From: Enterobacter sp. JUb54
GTDB lineage: Bacteria > Pseudomonadota > Gammaproteobacteria > Enterobacterales > Enterobacteriaceae
Direction of reading: 5' to 3'
DNA length: 64,000 nucleotides
Assembly: GCF_014298075.1 (NCBI RefSeq)
Contig: NZ_CP060418.1
Coordinates: 806,001-870,000 of the forward strand
Below the pieces are notes generated by a model. The model was not told where the DNA came from, did no database searches, and was given only the letters and a program-made list of their open reading frames with translations. This document shows, piece by piece, positions 19,478 through 30,367 of the stretch (its first letter is position 1; every line of letters begins with the position of its first letter). The position numbers and the translations under genes are program-made.

Positions 19478-22400
19478 ATGAAGCGGCAACTGGTGATTAT
19501 TGGCAACGGCATGGCGGCCACCCGACTGGCGCAAACGCTGGTGGCGCGGGGGGGCGGCAGATTTCAGATAACGATCATCGGCGACGAACCCTATCAGGCC
19601 TACAACCGTATCCAGCTGTCACCGGTCCTCGGCGGGGAAAAAACGCTAGAGCAAACTCAGCTGCTGCCCGCGGAGTGGTATTCGCAGCACGGGGTGACGG
19701 TGTTGACCGGCGCATCGGCGCTGGCGGTGGATACCGAGGCGCGCACGCTGCGTACCACCCAGGGGGAATATGGCTGGGATGAACTGATTTTTGCCACCGG
19801 TTCACAGGCCATGATTCCGCCGCTGCCCGGAGTCGAGCTGCCGCATGTCTACCCGTTCCGGACGTTTGCCGACGTCAGCCGCATTCTGGCGAGCGGTGGT
19901 CCGGCAGTGGTGATCGGCGGCGGGGTGCTGGGCGTCGAGGCCGCAGCGGCGTTACGGCGTAATGGTGACAACGTCACTTTACTGCATCGCGGGCCGTGGC
20001 TGATGGAGCAGCAGACCGATGCCTTCGCCGGCCAGCAGCTCCAGCAGCAGCTGACGGAACGGGGGATCGCCTGCGTCACCGGTTGCGCTATTGCCGCGAT
20101 AAGCGAGCATGAGGTGGTGCTGGAGGATGGCCGGGCGTTTGCGGCCAACCGGGTGGTGCTGGCGACCGGGGTACGCCCGAATATTGCGCTGGCGCAGCGC
20201 AGCGGGATTACGTGTCATCGCGGCATCGTCGTCGATCGCCAACTGGCCACCGCGCTGCCGGGGATTAGCGCGCTAGGTGAATGCTGCGAAATTGACGGCG
20301 AAACCTGGGGGCTGGTGGCCCCCTGCCTGCGCCAGGCCGAAGTGCTGGCCGAGCGGCTCTGCGGCACACCGGGAGAGGACTTTACCTGGCAGGAGAGCGG
20401 TACTCGCCTGAAGGTCACCGGCATCGAACTGTTCAGCGCCGGCGACTTGCGGGCCGCGGAACAGGATCAACAGTGGACCAGTTGGGACCCGCTGGCCCGT
20501 CACTACCGGCGTCTGCTGGTGCGCGACGGCATCCTGCGCGGCGTTTTACTGTTTGGCGACTGCCAGCACGCGGCCCCGCTGACCGCGCAGCTCGGCGCCA
20601 GCGCGCCAACCGACTGGCTTTTCGACCCTTCTTCAACGCAGCCGCGTGCTGCAGGACATATCACCATGACAAAACCTGTTTTAGTTCTGATCGGCCACGG
20701 TATGGTCGGCCACCATTTTCTTGAGCAGTGCGTCAGCCGCAACCTGCATCAACAGTTTCGGATCGTGGTGTTTGGCGAAGAACGCTACGCCGCGTATGAC
20801 CGGGTGCATCTCTCGGAGTATTTTGCCGGACGCAGCGCGCAGTCACTGTCGCTGGTGGAGGGGGATTTCTTCAATCAGCACGGCATTGAGCTGCGGCTGT
20901 CTGCGCCGGTGGCGAGTATCGACCGCGAAGCACGGCTGGTGCGCGATGCCAGCGGGCATGAAACCCACTGGGACAAACTGGTGCTGGCCACCGGCTCATA
21001 TCCCTTCGTCCCGCCGGTGCCGGGCCACGACAGTGACGGCTGCTTTGTCTACCGTACGCTGGACGACCTTGACCGTATCGCCGCCTGTGCCAGTACCGCC
21101 AGACGCGGGGTGGTGATTGGCGGTGGCCTGCTGGGGCTGGAAGCCGCCAACGCTCTGAAGCAACTGGGGCTGGAAACCCACGTCGTCGAGTTTGCCCCCA
21201 ACCTGATGGCGGTGCAGCTGGATAGTGCTGGCGCGGCGATGCTGCGTGAGAAAATCACCGCCATTGGCGTCGGCGTACACACCAGTAAGGCAACCCAGGC
21301 GATTGTGCCGCACGACGACGGTCTGGTGCTGAATTTTGCCGATGGCGGGTCGCTGTCCACCGACATGGTGGTGTTCTCGGCCGGGATTCGCCCGCAGGAC
21401 TCGCTGGCGCGCAGCGGCGGCCTGACGGTGGGCGAGCGCGGCGGGATCTGCATCGATGACCAGTGCCGCACCTCCGACCCCGACGTACTGGCGATTGGCG
21501 AGTGCGCTCTGTGGGACAACAAAATCTATGGCCTGGTGGCGCCGGGCTATCAGATGGCGCGAACCGCGGCGGCGCAGCTGGCCGGAGAAGATGCTGGGTT
21601 CAGCGGCGCCGATATGAGCACCAAACTGAAACTGTTAGGCATCGACGTGGCCTCTTTCGGCGATGCGCAGGGGCGTACCCCGGGCAGTCAAAGCTATCAG
21701 TGGACCCATGGGCCGGAGCAAATCTACAAGAAAATCGTGGTGAGCGAGGACGGGAAAACCCTGCTCGGGGGCGTGCTGGTGGGCGATGCCAGCGATTATG
21801 CCACCCTGCTGCAAATGATGTTGAACGCAATGGCGCTGCCCGCGCGCCCGGAAAGCCTGATTCTGCCTGCGCTGGAGGGGAGTGCCCCGAAAGCGCTGGG
21901 GGTGGCGGCGCTGCCGGACAGCGCGCAGATTTGCTCCTGCCACAACGTCAGCAAAGGCGATATCTGCCAGGCGGTGAACGATGGCGCGGGCGACATGGCG
22001 GCGCTGAAAAGCTGCACCAAAGCCGCCACCGGCTGCGGCGGCTGCAGTGCGCTGGTCAAACAGGTGATGGAGTATCAGCTTGCGGCCCAGGGCGTCGAGG
22101 TCAAAAAAGATATCTGCGAGCACTTCCCGTGGTCGCGCCAGGAGATCTATCACCTTGTGCGGGTCAACCATATCCGTACCTTTGACCAGCTGATTAGCCG
22201 CTACGGGCAGGGGCACGGCTGCGAAATTTGCAAACCGCTGGTGGCGTCGGTTCTCGCTTCCTGCTGGAACGAGTATCTACTGAAACCGGCGCATTTGCCG
22301 CTGCAGGACACCAACGACCGCTACTTTGCCAATATCCAGAAAGACGGCACCTATTCGGTGGTGCCGCGGATGGCGGCGGGGGAAGTGACGCCGGACGGGC

Positions 22401-23539
22401 TGATTGCCATCGGCCAGATTGCCAAACGCTATCAGCTGTATAGCAAAATTACCGGCGGCCAGCGTATTGACCTGTTTGGCGCCCGGCTGGAGTCGCTGCC
22501 GGATATCTGGCGCGAGCTGGCGAATGCCGGGTTTGAAACCGGGCACGCCTACGGCAAATCGCTGCGCACGGTGAAATCCTGCGTCGGCTCGACCTGGTGC
22601 CGCTATGGCGTGCAGGATTCAACGGGGCTGGCGGTGACCCTCGAACATCGCTACAAAGGGCTGCGCGCGCCGCACAAAATCAAAATGGCGGTCTCCGGCT
22701 GTACCCGGGAATGCGCCGAGGCGCAGGGGAAAGATATTGGGGTGATTGCCACGGAAAAGGGCTGGAATCTCTACGTCTGCGGCAACGGCGGCATGAAGCC
22801 GCGTCACGCCGATCTGTTTGTCAGCGATATCGACGACGCGACGCTGATCCGCACGGTGGATCGCCTGCTGATGTTCTATATCCGGACCGCCGACCGGCTG
22901 CAGCGCACCAGCACCTGGATGGACAACCTCGAAGGCGGCGTCGACTACCTGCGGGAGGTGATCCTCAACGACAGCCTCGGCATTGGCGAAGAGCTGGAGC
23001 AGGAGATGGCGCGGGTGGTGGAGAGCTATCAGTGCGAGTGGCAGACCACCCTGAACGATCCGCAGCGGCTGGCGCTGTTCCGCTCTTACGTTAACAGCGA
23101 GCAGCCGGATGAAGCGGTGCAGCGGCACAGCCTGCGCGGCCAGCCGCAGCCGGTCGCTACGCCGATACACCGTGAGGGCGCGGCCTCGTCCCGCCCATGG
23201 CAGGCCATTTGCGCGCTGGACGCCATCCCCGCCGAGGCCGGGATCGGCGCGCGGCTCGGGGAGCGGCAGATTGCGCTGTTCCGCTTCGGCGAGCAGGTTT
23301 ACGCCCTCGACAATCTGGAGCCCGGCAGCGATGCCAACGTCTTGTCGCGCGGCATCCTGGGCGATGCCGGGGGCGAGCCGATAGTCATTTCGCCGCTGTA
23401 TAAACAGCGCATTCGTCTGCGCGATGGCCGCCCGTGCGAAGGCGGCGAGCCGGCGGTTCGCGCCTGGCCGGTGAAGGTGGAAAACGGCACGGTATGGGTC
23501 GGAAACCAGGTGCTGCTGGCCCGGGCGGAGGCGTCTTAA
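19478..23539 (+). CDS. nasB: NasC-NasB: NADH oxidoreductase joined in frame to assimilatory nitrite reductase
   Basis: One uninterrupted 1353-codon frame. Residues 1 to about 390 are NasC, an FAD/NAD(P) oxidoreductase passing electrons to nitrate reductase NasA. From Met397 (ATG at 20666) the rest is NasB, which reduces nitrite to ammonium: a second, paralogous FAD/NAD domain; BFD-type Cys motifs (ICSCHN, TGCGGCSAL); sirohaem/4Fe-4S cysteines (VKSCVGSTWC and VSGCTREC); and a C-terminal NirD-like domain (NLEPGSDANVLSRGILGD). NasB from Met397 is 957 residues, the length I recall for K. oxytoca NasB, and AGGA lies nine bases ahead of that ATG. The lack of a stop between nasC and nasB means a fusion protein, internal initiation, or both. 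Confidence 0.9.
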   Translation: MKRQLVIIGNGMAATRLAQTLVARGGGRFQITIIGDEPYQAYNRIQLSPVLGGEKTLEQTQLLPAEWYSQHGVTVLTGASALAVDTEARTLRTTQGEYGWDELIFATGSQAMIPPLPGVELPHVYPFRTFADVSRILASGGPAVVIGGGVLGVEAAAALRRNGDNVTLLHRGPWLMEQQTDAFAGQQLQQQLTERGIACVTGCAIAAISEHEVVLEDGRAFAANRVVLATGVRPNIALAQRSGITCHRGIVVDRQLATALPGISALGECCEIDGETWGLVAPCLRQAEVLAERLCGTPGEDFTWQESGTRLKVTGIELFSAGDLRAAEQDQQWTSWDPLARHYRRLLVRDGILRGVLLFGDCQHAAPLTAQLGASAPTDWLFDPSSTQPRAAGHITMTKPVLVLIGHGMVGHHFLEQCVSRNLHQQFRIVVFGEERYAAYDRVHLSEYFAGRSAQSLSLVEGDFFNQHGIELRLSAPVASIDREARLVRDASGHETHWDKLVLATGSYPFVPPVPGHDSDGCFVYRTLDDLDRIAACASTARRGVVIGGGLLGLEAANALKQLGLETHVVEFAPNLMAVQLDSAGAAMLREKITAIGVGVHTSKATQAIVPHDDGLVLNFADGGSLSTDMVVFSAGIRPQDSLARSGGLTVGERGGICIDDQCRTSDPDVLAIGECALWDNKIYGLVAPGYQMARTAAAQLAGEDAGFSGADMSTKLKLLGIDVASFGDAQGRTPGSQSYQWTHGPEQIYKKIVVSEDGKTLLGGVLVGDASDYATLLQMMLNAMALPARPESLILPALEGSAPKALGVAALPDSAQICSCHNVSKGDICQAVNDGAGDMAALKSCTKAATGCGGCSALVKQVMEYQLAAQGVEVKKDICEHFPWSRQEIYHLVRVNHIRTFDQLISRYGQGHGCEICKPLVASVLASCWNEYLLKPAHLPLQDTNDRYFANIQKDGTYSVVPRMAAGEVTPDGLIAIGQIAKRYQLYSKITGGQRIDLFGARLESLPDIWRELANAGFETGHAYGKSLRTVKSCVGSTWCRYGVQDSTGLAVTLEHRYKGLRAPHKIKMAVSGCTRECAEAQGKDIGVIATEKGWNLYVCGNGGMKPRHADLFVSDIDDATLIRTVDRLLMFYIRTADRLQRTSTWMDNLEGGVDYLREVILNDSLGIGEELEQEMARVVESYQCEWQTTLNDPQRLALFRSYVNSEQPDEAVQRHSLRGQPQPVATPIHREGAASSRPWQAICALDAIPAEAGIGARLGERQIALFRFGEQVYALDNLEPGSDANVLSRGILGDAGGEPIVISPLYKQRIRLRDGRPCEGGEPAVRAWPVKVENGTVWVGNQVLLARAEAS

Positions 23540-26139
23540 TGAAGGAAACCCGAACCACGTGCCCCTATTGCGGGGTCGGCTGCGGCGTGCTGGTCCAGGT
23601 GGCGGAAAACGGCCAGGTCAACGTGCGCGGCGATGAGCAGCATCCGGCTAACCTGGGGCGCCTGTGCGTTAAAGGGGCGGCGCTTGGGGAGACCACTGGT
23701 CTGGCAGGGCGACTGCTGACGCCGGAGCTCGATGGCGAACCCGTCAGCTGGTCGCAGGCGCTGGAGGCGGCAGGAAGCCGCCTGCGGGAGATCATTGCGC
23801 AGCATGGCCCGCAGGCGGTGGCCTTTTACGCCTCGGGGCAGCTGCTTACCGAAGACTATTACGCGGCGAATAAACTGATGAAGGGATTTATCGGCGCCGC
23901 CAATATCGATACCAACTCGCGGCTGTGCATGTCCTCCGCGGTGACCGGCTATAAGCGCGCGTTTGGCGCCGATGTGGTTCCGTGCAGTTATGAGGATGTG
24001 GAATGCAGCGATCTGGTGGTGCTGGTCGGCTCGAATGCCGCCTGGGCGCATCCGGTCCTGTATCAGCGGCTGGTGCAGGCGAAGCGCGACAATCCACAGA
24101 TGAAAGTGGTGGTGATCGATCCGCGACGCACCGCTACCTGCGATATCGCCGACAGCCACCTGGCGCTGGCACCCGGCAGCGATGGCGGGCTGTTTGTCGG
24201 CCTGCTGAACGCCATTGCCGGGACCGGCGAGCTGACGGGCGACTTTCGCGACCAGCCGCAGGCGCTGGCGGCAGCAGAAGCGTGGACGACGGCGAAAGTG
24301 GCCGATTTTTGCGGGCTGGATGAACCGCAGGTGGCGGCGTTCTATCGTGATTTTATTGCCGCGCCGCGGGCGATAACCCTCTACACCATGGGAATCAACC
24401 AGTCGGCCAGCGGTAGCGATAAGTGTAATGCCATTATTAACGCCCACCTGGCCTGCGGCAAATATGGCCGTGCGGGCTGCGGGCCATTTTCGCTGACCGG
24501 ACAGCCAAACGCCATGGGCGGGCGCGAAGTGGGCGGGCTGGCGACTATGCTGGCGGCGCATATGAATTTTGAGCCTGAGGATCTGCAGCGGCTGTCGCGC
24601 TTCTGGGGCAGTGAGCGGCTGGCGCAAACTCCGGGTCTGACGGCGGTGGAGCTGTTTGCGGCGATCGGCCGCGGCGAGGTGAAAGCGGTGTGGATTATGG
24701 GGACCAACCCGGTGGTGTCGCTGCCGGACAGCCATGCCGTCAGCCAGGCGCTGGCGGCTTGCCCGCTGGTGATGGTTTCCGATGTCACCGCCGGCACCGA
24801 CACCGCCGCCTTCGCCCATATCCGCTTTCCGGCGCTGGCGTGGGGCGAAAAAAATGGCACCGTCACCAATTCGGAACGGCGCATTTCCCGGCAGCGTAGT
24901 TTTTTGCCGCCGCCGGGAGAGGCGAAAGCCGACTGGTGGATCATTGCCCGGGTCGCCGAACAGTTGGGGTATGGCGAGGCGTTTGCCTGGCGCCATCCGC
25001 ATGAGGTGTTCAGCGAGCATGCGGCGCTTTCGGGGTTTGAAAATAATGGCCAGCGGGCGTTTGATATTGGCGGGCTGGCGCAGCTGAGCCGTGAGGCGTG
25101 GGATGATCTGGCCCCGGTTCGCTGGCCGGTCAGCCAACGCGGTAGCGATCTCAATATTCAGCAGGGCTGGCATCGCGATGGCCGCTTGCGGATGGTGCCG
25201 GTGACGCCGCAGGGCACCCGGGCGGTCACCGACGCTTTTTATCCGCTGATCCTCAATAGCGGCCGCATCCGCGATCAGTGGCACACCATGACCCGCACCG
25301 GAAGCGTGCCGCGTCTGATGCAGCATATCGCCGAACCGCTGGTGGAAGTTGCGGCGACGGATGCCGTGCGCCTGCAGCTGAACGACGGCGCACTGGCGCG
25401 GATCCGCTCGCCTCATGGCGTTATGGTGGCGAAAGTGAGCGTCAGCCACGGGCAGCGGCCTGGTTCACTGTTCGTCCCGATGCACTGGAATAACCAGTTT
25501 GCGCGCCATGGGCGGGTGAATAATCTGCTGGCGGCGGTGACCGACCGGTGGTCCGGTCAGCCGGAGAGCAAGCAGGTGGCGGTGGCGATTGCCCCGTGGC
25601 AACCGGCCTGGCAGGGCGAACTGTTTTGTCGCCAGCCGGTGTCGCTCCCGGCTTCAGCGCACTGGCGGCGTCGCGCCGCGTCGGGCGTCAGCCATTTCTC
25701 GTTAGCCGGGGAAGAGAGCCCGCGTCGGTGGTTAACCGACTGGTGCCACCAGCAGGGGTGGCAGATGCAGGTAGCCGATGCCGGTACGGTCTGGAACCTG
25801 CTGGCCTGGCATGACGGGCAGTTGATGCTCGGCTGGTGGAGTGACGCCGCTGAGCCGACAATCGATGCCGGGTGGATTGCCGATGCCTTTAACGTAACGT
25901 CGCCCGAACCGGCGTTGCGCCACGCGCTGCTCGGCGGCAAAAAAGGCGGGGATGTGCTGCCGCCGGGGCGTATCGTTTGCAGCTGTTTTAGCGTGGGTGA
26001 GCGGGCCATCAGCGAGGCGATTGCCAGTGGCTGTCGTACGGCCGGTGAGCTGGGTAAGGCATTGAAATGCGGGACCAACTGCGGCTCCTGCATTCCGGAA
26101 CTTAAAGCGCTGCTGGCGGAGGTGAAAACACCGGCATGA
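23539..26139 (+). CDS. nasA: Assimilatory nitrate reductase catalytic subunit NasA
   Basis: A cytoplasmic molybdopterin enzyme of 866 residues that reduces nitrate to nitrite with electrons from NasC. The N-terminal 4Fe-4S motif is TTCPYCGVGCGV, continued by LCVKG; the Mo-bis-MGD domain follows (MSSAVTGYKRAFG, GSNAAWAHP, MGTNPVVSLP). A C-terminal BFD-like [2Fe-2S] domain is present (VCSCFSVGER, then CGTNCGSCIPE). The ATG overlaps the nasB stop by one base (TAATG). An in-frame ATG at 23434 lies inside nasB and is rejected. It is the last gene of the nas operon; no clear intrinsic terminator follows. Confidence 0.95.
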   Translation: MKETRTTCPYCGVGCGVLVQVAENGQVNVRGDEQHPANLGRLCVKGAALGETTGLAGRLLTPELDGEPVSWSQALEAAGSRLREIIAQHGPQAVAFYASGQLLTEDYYAANKLMKGFIGAANIDTNSRLCMSSAVTGYKRAFGADVVPCSYEDVECSDLVVLVGSNAAWAHPVLYQRLVQAKRDNPQMKVVVIDPRRTATCDIADSHLALAPGSDGGLFVGLLNAIAGTGELTGDFRDQPQALAAAEAWTTAKVADFCGLDEPQVAAFYRDFIAAPRAITLYTMGINQSASGSDKCNAIINAHLACGKYGRAGCGPFSLTGQPNAMGGREVGGLATMLAAHMNFEPEDLQRLSRFWGSERLAQTPGLTAVELFAAIGRGEVKAVWIMGTNPVVSLPDSHAVSQALAACPLVMVSDVTAGTDTAAFAHIRFPALAWGEKNGTVTNSERRISRQRSFLPPPGEAKADWWIIARVAEQLGYGEAFAWRHPHEVFSEHAALSGFENNGQRAFDIGGLAQLSREAWDDLAPVRWPVSQRGSDLNIQQGWHRDGRLRMVPVTPQGTRAVTDAFYPLILNSGRIRDQWHTMTRTGSVPRLMQHIAEPLVEVAATDAVRLQLNDGALARIRSPHGVMVAKVSVSHGQRPGSLFVPMHWNNQFARHGRVNNLLAAVTDRWSGQPESKQVAVAIAPWQPAWQGELFCRQPVSLPASAHWRRRAASGVSHFSLAGEESPRRWLTDWCHQQGWQMQVADAGTVWNLLAWHDGQLMLGWWSDAAEPTIDAGWIADAFNVTSPEPALRHALLGGKKGGDVLPPGRIVCSCFSVGERAISEAIASGCRTAGELGKALKCGTNCGSCIPELKALLAEVKTPA

Positions 26140-26243
26140 GATTCAGTATATTCCTGAAATTTTCCCTGAGGCTGCGAGGGGCGGCAAAAAACGGTAAACT
26201 GACCCGTAGATGTGTTTATTAATGAGTTAACCTAATCCGTTCA

Positions 26244-27620
26244 ATGTTGTTGTCGTACCGCGTGGCCCCACTCCTTGCGATACCCTTGCTGCTGGCAGGG
26301 GGTCCTGCCTGTGCTCTGCAAGACAGCCAGCCGTTCAGTGAAAAACAGGCGGCGCTCCCGGACCTGGGGATTGCTCCGCAGGTTGATGATGATGCCCGCC
26401 ACTTTGCCGAAATGGCCAAAAAATTTGGCGAGGCCAGCATGAGCGATAATGGCCTGACCACGGGCGAGCAGGCGCGCATGATGGCGATCGGTAAGCTGGG
26501 TAACGAGGTCAGCCATCAACTGGAAAACTGGCTTTCGCCCTGGGGCAATGCCAATGTCGATCTGCTGGTGGATAAAGAAGGTCACTTTACCGGCAGTAAA
26601 GGCAGCTGGTTTATTCCGCTGCAGGATAACGGCGACTATCTGACCTGGAACCAGTATTCCGTGACCCAACGGGATAACGATCTGGTGGGCAACATCGGCC
26701 TGGGGCAGCGCTGGCGAAAAGGCGACTGGCTGCTGGGCTACAACTCTTTCTACGATAAAGTGTTGGGTGAAAGTATGGCGCGAGGCAGCGTCGGGGCCGA
26801 GGCGTGGGGGGAATATCTGCGCCTGTCGGCCAACTATTACCATCCTGTCGGCAGCTGGCAACGCAACGAAAGCCTGACTCAGGAGCAGCGCATGGCCAGC
26901 GGTTACGATGTAACCGCCCAGGCGCGCCTGCCGTTTTATCAACACATTAATACCAGCGTCAGCGTCGAGCAGTATTTTGGCGATAGCGTCGACCTGTTCC
27001 ATTCTGGTACCGGCTACCATAACCCGGTGGCGGTCTCGGTGGGACTTAACTATACGCCGGTGCCGCTGGTGACCATGACGGCAAAACATAAGCAGGGCGA
27101 GAACGGCATCAGCCAGAATAACGTGGGGCTGAATCTGAATTACCGCTTCGGCGTACCGCTCAAGCAGCAGCTGGCGGCCGATGAAGTAGCGGCCAGCCGG
27201 TCGTTACGCGGCAGCCGTTACGACAGCCCGGAGCGCGATAATCTGCCGGTGGTGGAGTACCGACAGCGTAAATCGCTGTCAGTCTATCTGGCGACGCCGC
27301 CGTGGGACCTGCATTCGGGAGAAACGGTGCAGCTGAAGCTACAAATTCGCAGCCTGCATGGCGTTAAATCACTGAAATGGCAGGGCGATACCCAGCAGCT
27401 GAGCCTCACCGCGCCAGCGAACGCCAGCAGCACGGACGGCTGGAGCGTGATCCTGCCGGTATGGGACACTACGCCGGGAGCGGCAAACGTCTGGCATCTG
27501 TCGGTGGTGGTGGAAGATGATGCGGGTCAGCGCGTCTCCTCCAATGAGATAGCGCTGGCGCTGACCGAGCCGCTGGTTAAGTTCTCGGCCGAGGGCATCT
27601 CCTGGCAGGAAACGCCTTAG
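26244..27620 (+). CDS. ychO: Invasin/inverse-autotransporter family protein YchO
   Basis: A 458-residue protein matching E. coli YchO. It has an N-terminal signal peptide (about residues 1-24, ending ACA), an intimin/invasin-type beta-barrel domain (about 80-310, [28 protein letters not shown]) and a C-terminal Ig-like segment. It lacks the long adhesive passenger of true invasins. In E. coli it has been linked to adhesion and biofilm, but its role is uncertain. It is convergent with narL, their stop codons overlapping by four bases (27617-27620). Confidence 0.9.
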   Translation: MLLSYRVAPLLAIPLLLAGGPACALQDSQPFSEKQAALPDLGIAPQVDDDARHFAEMAKKFGEASMSDNGLTTGEQARMMAIGKLGNEVSHQLENWLSPWGNANVDLLVDKEGHFTGSKGSWFIPLQDNGDYLTWNQYSVTQRDNDLVGNIGLGQRWRKGDWLLGYNSFYDKVLGESMARGSVGAEAWGEYLRLSANYYHPVGSWQRNESLTQEQRMASGYDVTAQARLPFYQHINTSVSVEQYFGDSVDLFHSGTGYHNPVAVSVGLNYTPVPLVTMTAKHKQGENGISQNNVGLNLNYRFGVPLKQQLAADEVAASRSLRGSRYDSPERDNLPVVEYRQRKSLSVYLATPPWDLHSGETVQLKLQIRSLHGVKSLKWQGDTQQLSLTAPANASSTDGWSVILPVWDTTPGAANVWHLSVVVEDDAGQRVSSNEIALALTEPLVKFSAEGISWQETP

Positions 27621-28267
27621 AAAATCCGCTCCTGATGCACCCAGACCGCGGCTTCCACGCGGGATTTCAGCTTCATTTTCTTCAGCATATGTTTCACATG
27701 CACCTTCACGGTACTTTCGGTGATCTCCAGACGACGGGCGATCATTTTGTTCGGCAGTCCCTGGGCGATCAGCTTGAGAATATCGCGCTCGCGCGGCGTC
27801 AGCTGGTTGATATCGCGGTCTGAGGTAGCACGGTTAGCGCGCAGGCTGGCCGCCAGCACCGGGGTTAAGGCTTCGCTGAGCACCATTTCGCCGGCCGCGG
27901 CCTGCTGCAAGGCTTTGAGCAGATCTTCCGGCTCCATATCTTTCAGCAGATAGCCGTCGGCGCCGCGTTTTAACGCGGTGACCACGTCTTCTTCATGGTT
28001 GGAGACGCTGAAGACCACAATCCGCCCGGAAAGCGACTTTTCGCGCAGCTTATCAAGGGTCTCCAGGCCGTTCATGCCTGGCATGTTGAGATCCAGCAGG
28101 ATCAGATCGGGATCGAGAGTTTCTGCAAGAGCGATACCCTGTTCGCCGTTGCTGGCCTCGCCAATAACCTGAATATCGCTTGCCATGCTAACGAGTTGCT
28201 TCACGCCGGTGCGCAGCATCGGGTGATCATCAATGAGCAGGATGGTGGCCCGTTCCTGTTGAGTCAT
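27617..28267 (-). CDS. narL: Nitrate/nitrite response regulator NarL
   Basis: A 216-residue response regulator. The receiver domain carries the phospho-acceptor Asp59 ([11 protein letters not shown]) and Asp13/Asp14; the C-terminal LuxR-type helix-turn-helix ([25 protein letters not shown]) binds TACYNMT heptamers. Phospho-NarL activates narK and narG and represses other anaerobic genes. It is the second gene of narXL, 10 bp after the narX stop. Confidence 0.98.
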   Translation of the reverse strand: MTQQERATILLIDDHPMLRTGVKQLVSMASDIQVIGEASNGEQGIALAETLDPDLILLDLNMPGMNGLETLDKLREKSLSGRIVVFSVSNHEEDVVTALKRGADGYLLKDMEPEDLLKALQQAAAGEMVLSEALTPVLAASLRANRATSDRDINQLTPRERDILKLIAQGLPNKMIARRLEITESTVKVHVKHMLKKMKLKSRVEAAVWVHQERIF

Positions 28268-28277
28268 AGGGTTCTCC

Positions 28278-30056
28278 TTATTGGATTGAAATCGATTTTT
28301 CCGGGATAAAGGTGACGACCACTTCGCTGCCGCCGTTTTCCCGGCGACGCACCTGACAGTCTCCGCGCAAACTCTGGGCGCGATCCCGCATAATAATTAA
28401 GCCGTAATGGTTGCTCCGCTCCGCATGGTCAGGCACGCCGCAGCCATTGTCGGCAACCACCAGCCGTACCTGATTATCGTTGAGCGATACGCTGACGGTA
28501 ACTTCAGTCGCCTGGGCATGTTTCAACGCATTGCTAAGCGCTTCACGGGCAATTTGCAGCAGGTGAATCGCCTGATGCGAGGGGACAAACCGCGGCGGAA
28601 GCTGGTAGTCCAGCTGCACCGTGAAGCCGAAATGGGCGCTGTATTCCTGACAGCTTGACTCCAGCGCCGGGCGAAGCCCCGGCTCCGTTAATTGTAGCCG
28701 GAAGGTGGTCAACAGCTCGCGCAGCTGCGCCCAGGAGGTATTCAGCTCGTTACGGATCTGGCCCAGCAGCTGGCGGCTCTCTTCCGGCAGGTTGTCGCCC
28801 TGCATCTGCAGACAGCTGACCTGCATCTTCATACAGGAAAGCGACTGGGCGATAGAGTCATGCAGTTCGCGGGCGATAGTGGCGCGCTCTTCCATCACGA
28901 TAAGCTGCTGCTGGTGCTCCTGGTGGCGGTCCAGCGCGAGGGTGGCTGTGAGCTGCTCGACCAGGGTATCGACCAGCTGTTGCTGATCGTGGCTCAGGTG
29001 ACGGCCCGCCGGCAGCGTGGCCAGCAGGATCCCGTACTGGTTATGGGCGTCCGACAGCCGCCATTTCAGCGTGGCGCCGGAATCCGGCAGCGGTGGCAGG
29101 TCGCGCGGGCATAAATAGCAGCCTTTATCATCACACTGCAGATCGGAATGGCAGGCAAACTCCTGATGGTTGTCTTCATCTTCGAAATCATAGACCCGCA
29201 CTTCGATATCGCGCAGCAGCGTCAGCCCCTGAAGACCATTGAGCACCGGTGAAATACGTTCGCAGAGCGGGGCGCTGGAGTGCAGGCGGCGGTTTGCCTG
29301 CCACAAAAAGGCGAGAATTTGGTTTTTCTGCTCCAGTCCGGCGGTTTTTTCCTGCACCCGTCGTTCGAGGACGGAGTAGCTTTCCGCCAGCTCCTCCGAC
29401 ATATTGTTGAGGGCCGTGCCGAGGGTCGCCATCTCATCGCGGCCGCTGATATTCACGCGCTGGGTAAAATCGCGATGGCTGACTGCCCGGGCCATCTCCA
29501 GCAACTGTTTCCACGGGCGCAGCAGCCGGGCACGTAGCCAGACGATGGTAAACAGAAACAGCAGCGCCATGCCGAAGGCCATCACCCGCTGCAGCCAGAC
29601 CACATAACGGATGCGCTGTTCGGTGGTGTGGTCAAAGGAGGTCACCAGGTGGTCGATGCGATCGACAAAGCTGGCAACGTCGGTGGCGACGGTGGCCTGG
29701 TTTTTTGCGTGCTTCATGCCCGGCGCCAGTTCCATCTGCCAGTATTGCTGCAAGGCTTTAAGCTGGCGATCCTGGCCGTCTCTGAGCGCGGCATTTTGCA
29801 GCTCTTCGCTGAAGACGGTGGCGTTCATATCTTCCAGCAGCTTCTGGTCGCTGTCGGTAAGAGGGACCGCCGCCAGCAGGCGATAGCTTTGCATCCTCAG
29901 CGATCCGGCTTTATTGATGGCGTGGGCGCTACCCTGTACGCCGTGCACCAGCCGGGCCGAGATCCCGATGCCAGCGACACCGATCGCCGTCGATAGCAGC
30001 ACGATTAACGCCAGTTGATTCACTAACGTAAGCGGGGTAAAAAGACGTTTTAACAT
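28278..30056 (-). CDS. narX: Nitrate/nitrite sensor histidine kinase NarX
   Basis: A 592-residue inner-membrane sensor. TM1 (about 14-37), the periplasmic ligand domain with the P-box ([17 protein letters not shown]), TM2 (about 153-175), a HAMP domain, a Cys-containing central module ([12 protein letters not shown]) and the HisKA_3 kinase with His399 in [11 protein letters not shown] and the ATPase GYxI-like motif near the end. The start at 30056 gives [14 protein letters not shown] as in E. coli; an in-frame upstream start at 30131 adds 25 unconserved residues. It is divergent from narK. Confidence 0.97.
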   Translation of the reverse strand: MLKRLFTPLTLVNQLALIVLLSTAIGVAGIGISARLVHGVQGSAHAINKAGSLRMQSYRLLAAVPLTDSDQKLLEDMNATVFSEELQNAALRDGQDRQLKALQQYWQMELAPGMKHAKNQATVATDVASFVDRIDHLVTSFDHTTEQRIRYVVWLQRVMAFGMALLFLFTIVWLRARLLRPWKQLLEMARAVSHRDFTQRVNISGRDEMATLGTALNNMSEELAESYSVLERRVQEKTAGLEQKNQILAFLWQANRRLHSSAPLCERISPVLNGLQGLTLLRDIEVRVYDFEDEDNHQEFACHSDLQCDDKGCYLCPRDLPPLPDSGATLKWRLSDAHNQYGILLATLPAGRHLSHDQQQLVDTLVEQLTATLALDRHQEHQQQLIVMEERATIARELHDSIAQSLSCMKMQVSCLQMQGDNLPEESRQLLGQIRNELNTSWAQLRELLTTFRLQLTEPGLRPALESSCQEYSAHFGFTVQLDYQLPPRFVPSHQAIHLLQIAREALSNALKHAQATEVTVSVSLNDNQVRLVVADNGCGVPDHAERSNHYGLIIMRDRAQSLRGDCQVRRRENGGSEVVVTFIPEKSISIQ

Positions 30057-30124
30057 AGAATGCGTGGCTCCTGACCGGCAAACCATCCGGGAGTGGCGAC
30101 TATTCTCGGACATCCCATGGAGTA

Positions 30125-30334
30125 TACCCATACCCCTAAGGTATTACCCCTTAATTGTCGGTGGTGGGTAGGTTTACGGTGGCGCAGGGTATAAACCCGG
30201 CAGCCATGTGAAAAACCACACTTTTTTTGGCAGGAAAGACTACTCACTTCGGATAATGATTTATTTTTAAGCAAAATGATGACCACTTTTCCTTTGATTT
30301 ATATCAACTTACCGCCCTTCGTAACCCCTAATGT
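30125..30334 (+). promoter_or_regulatory. narK control region: NarL heptamers, FNR site, -10
   Basis: A perfect FNR site, TTGAT-TTAT-ATCAA (30294-30307), is centred about 41.5 bp before a start near 30342, with TAATGT (30329-30334) as -10. NarL-type heptamers lie at 30125-30131 (TACCCAT), 30131-30137 and 30145-30151 (TACCCCT), and inverted at 30164-30170, that is about 170-215 bp upstream, as in E. coli narK. The same 311-bp gap must hold the divergent narX promoter. Confidence 0.85.
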
Positions 30335-30367
30335 AGCGGCAGAAAATCTAGATAATCAGAGGTATTT

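Noticed and set aside
23536-25449. A 637-codon open frame antisense to nasA
   Set aside because: It is fully antisense to a gene with clear molybdopterin and Fe-S motifs; the GC-rich codon pattern of nasA keeps the opposite frame open. It has no family features.
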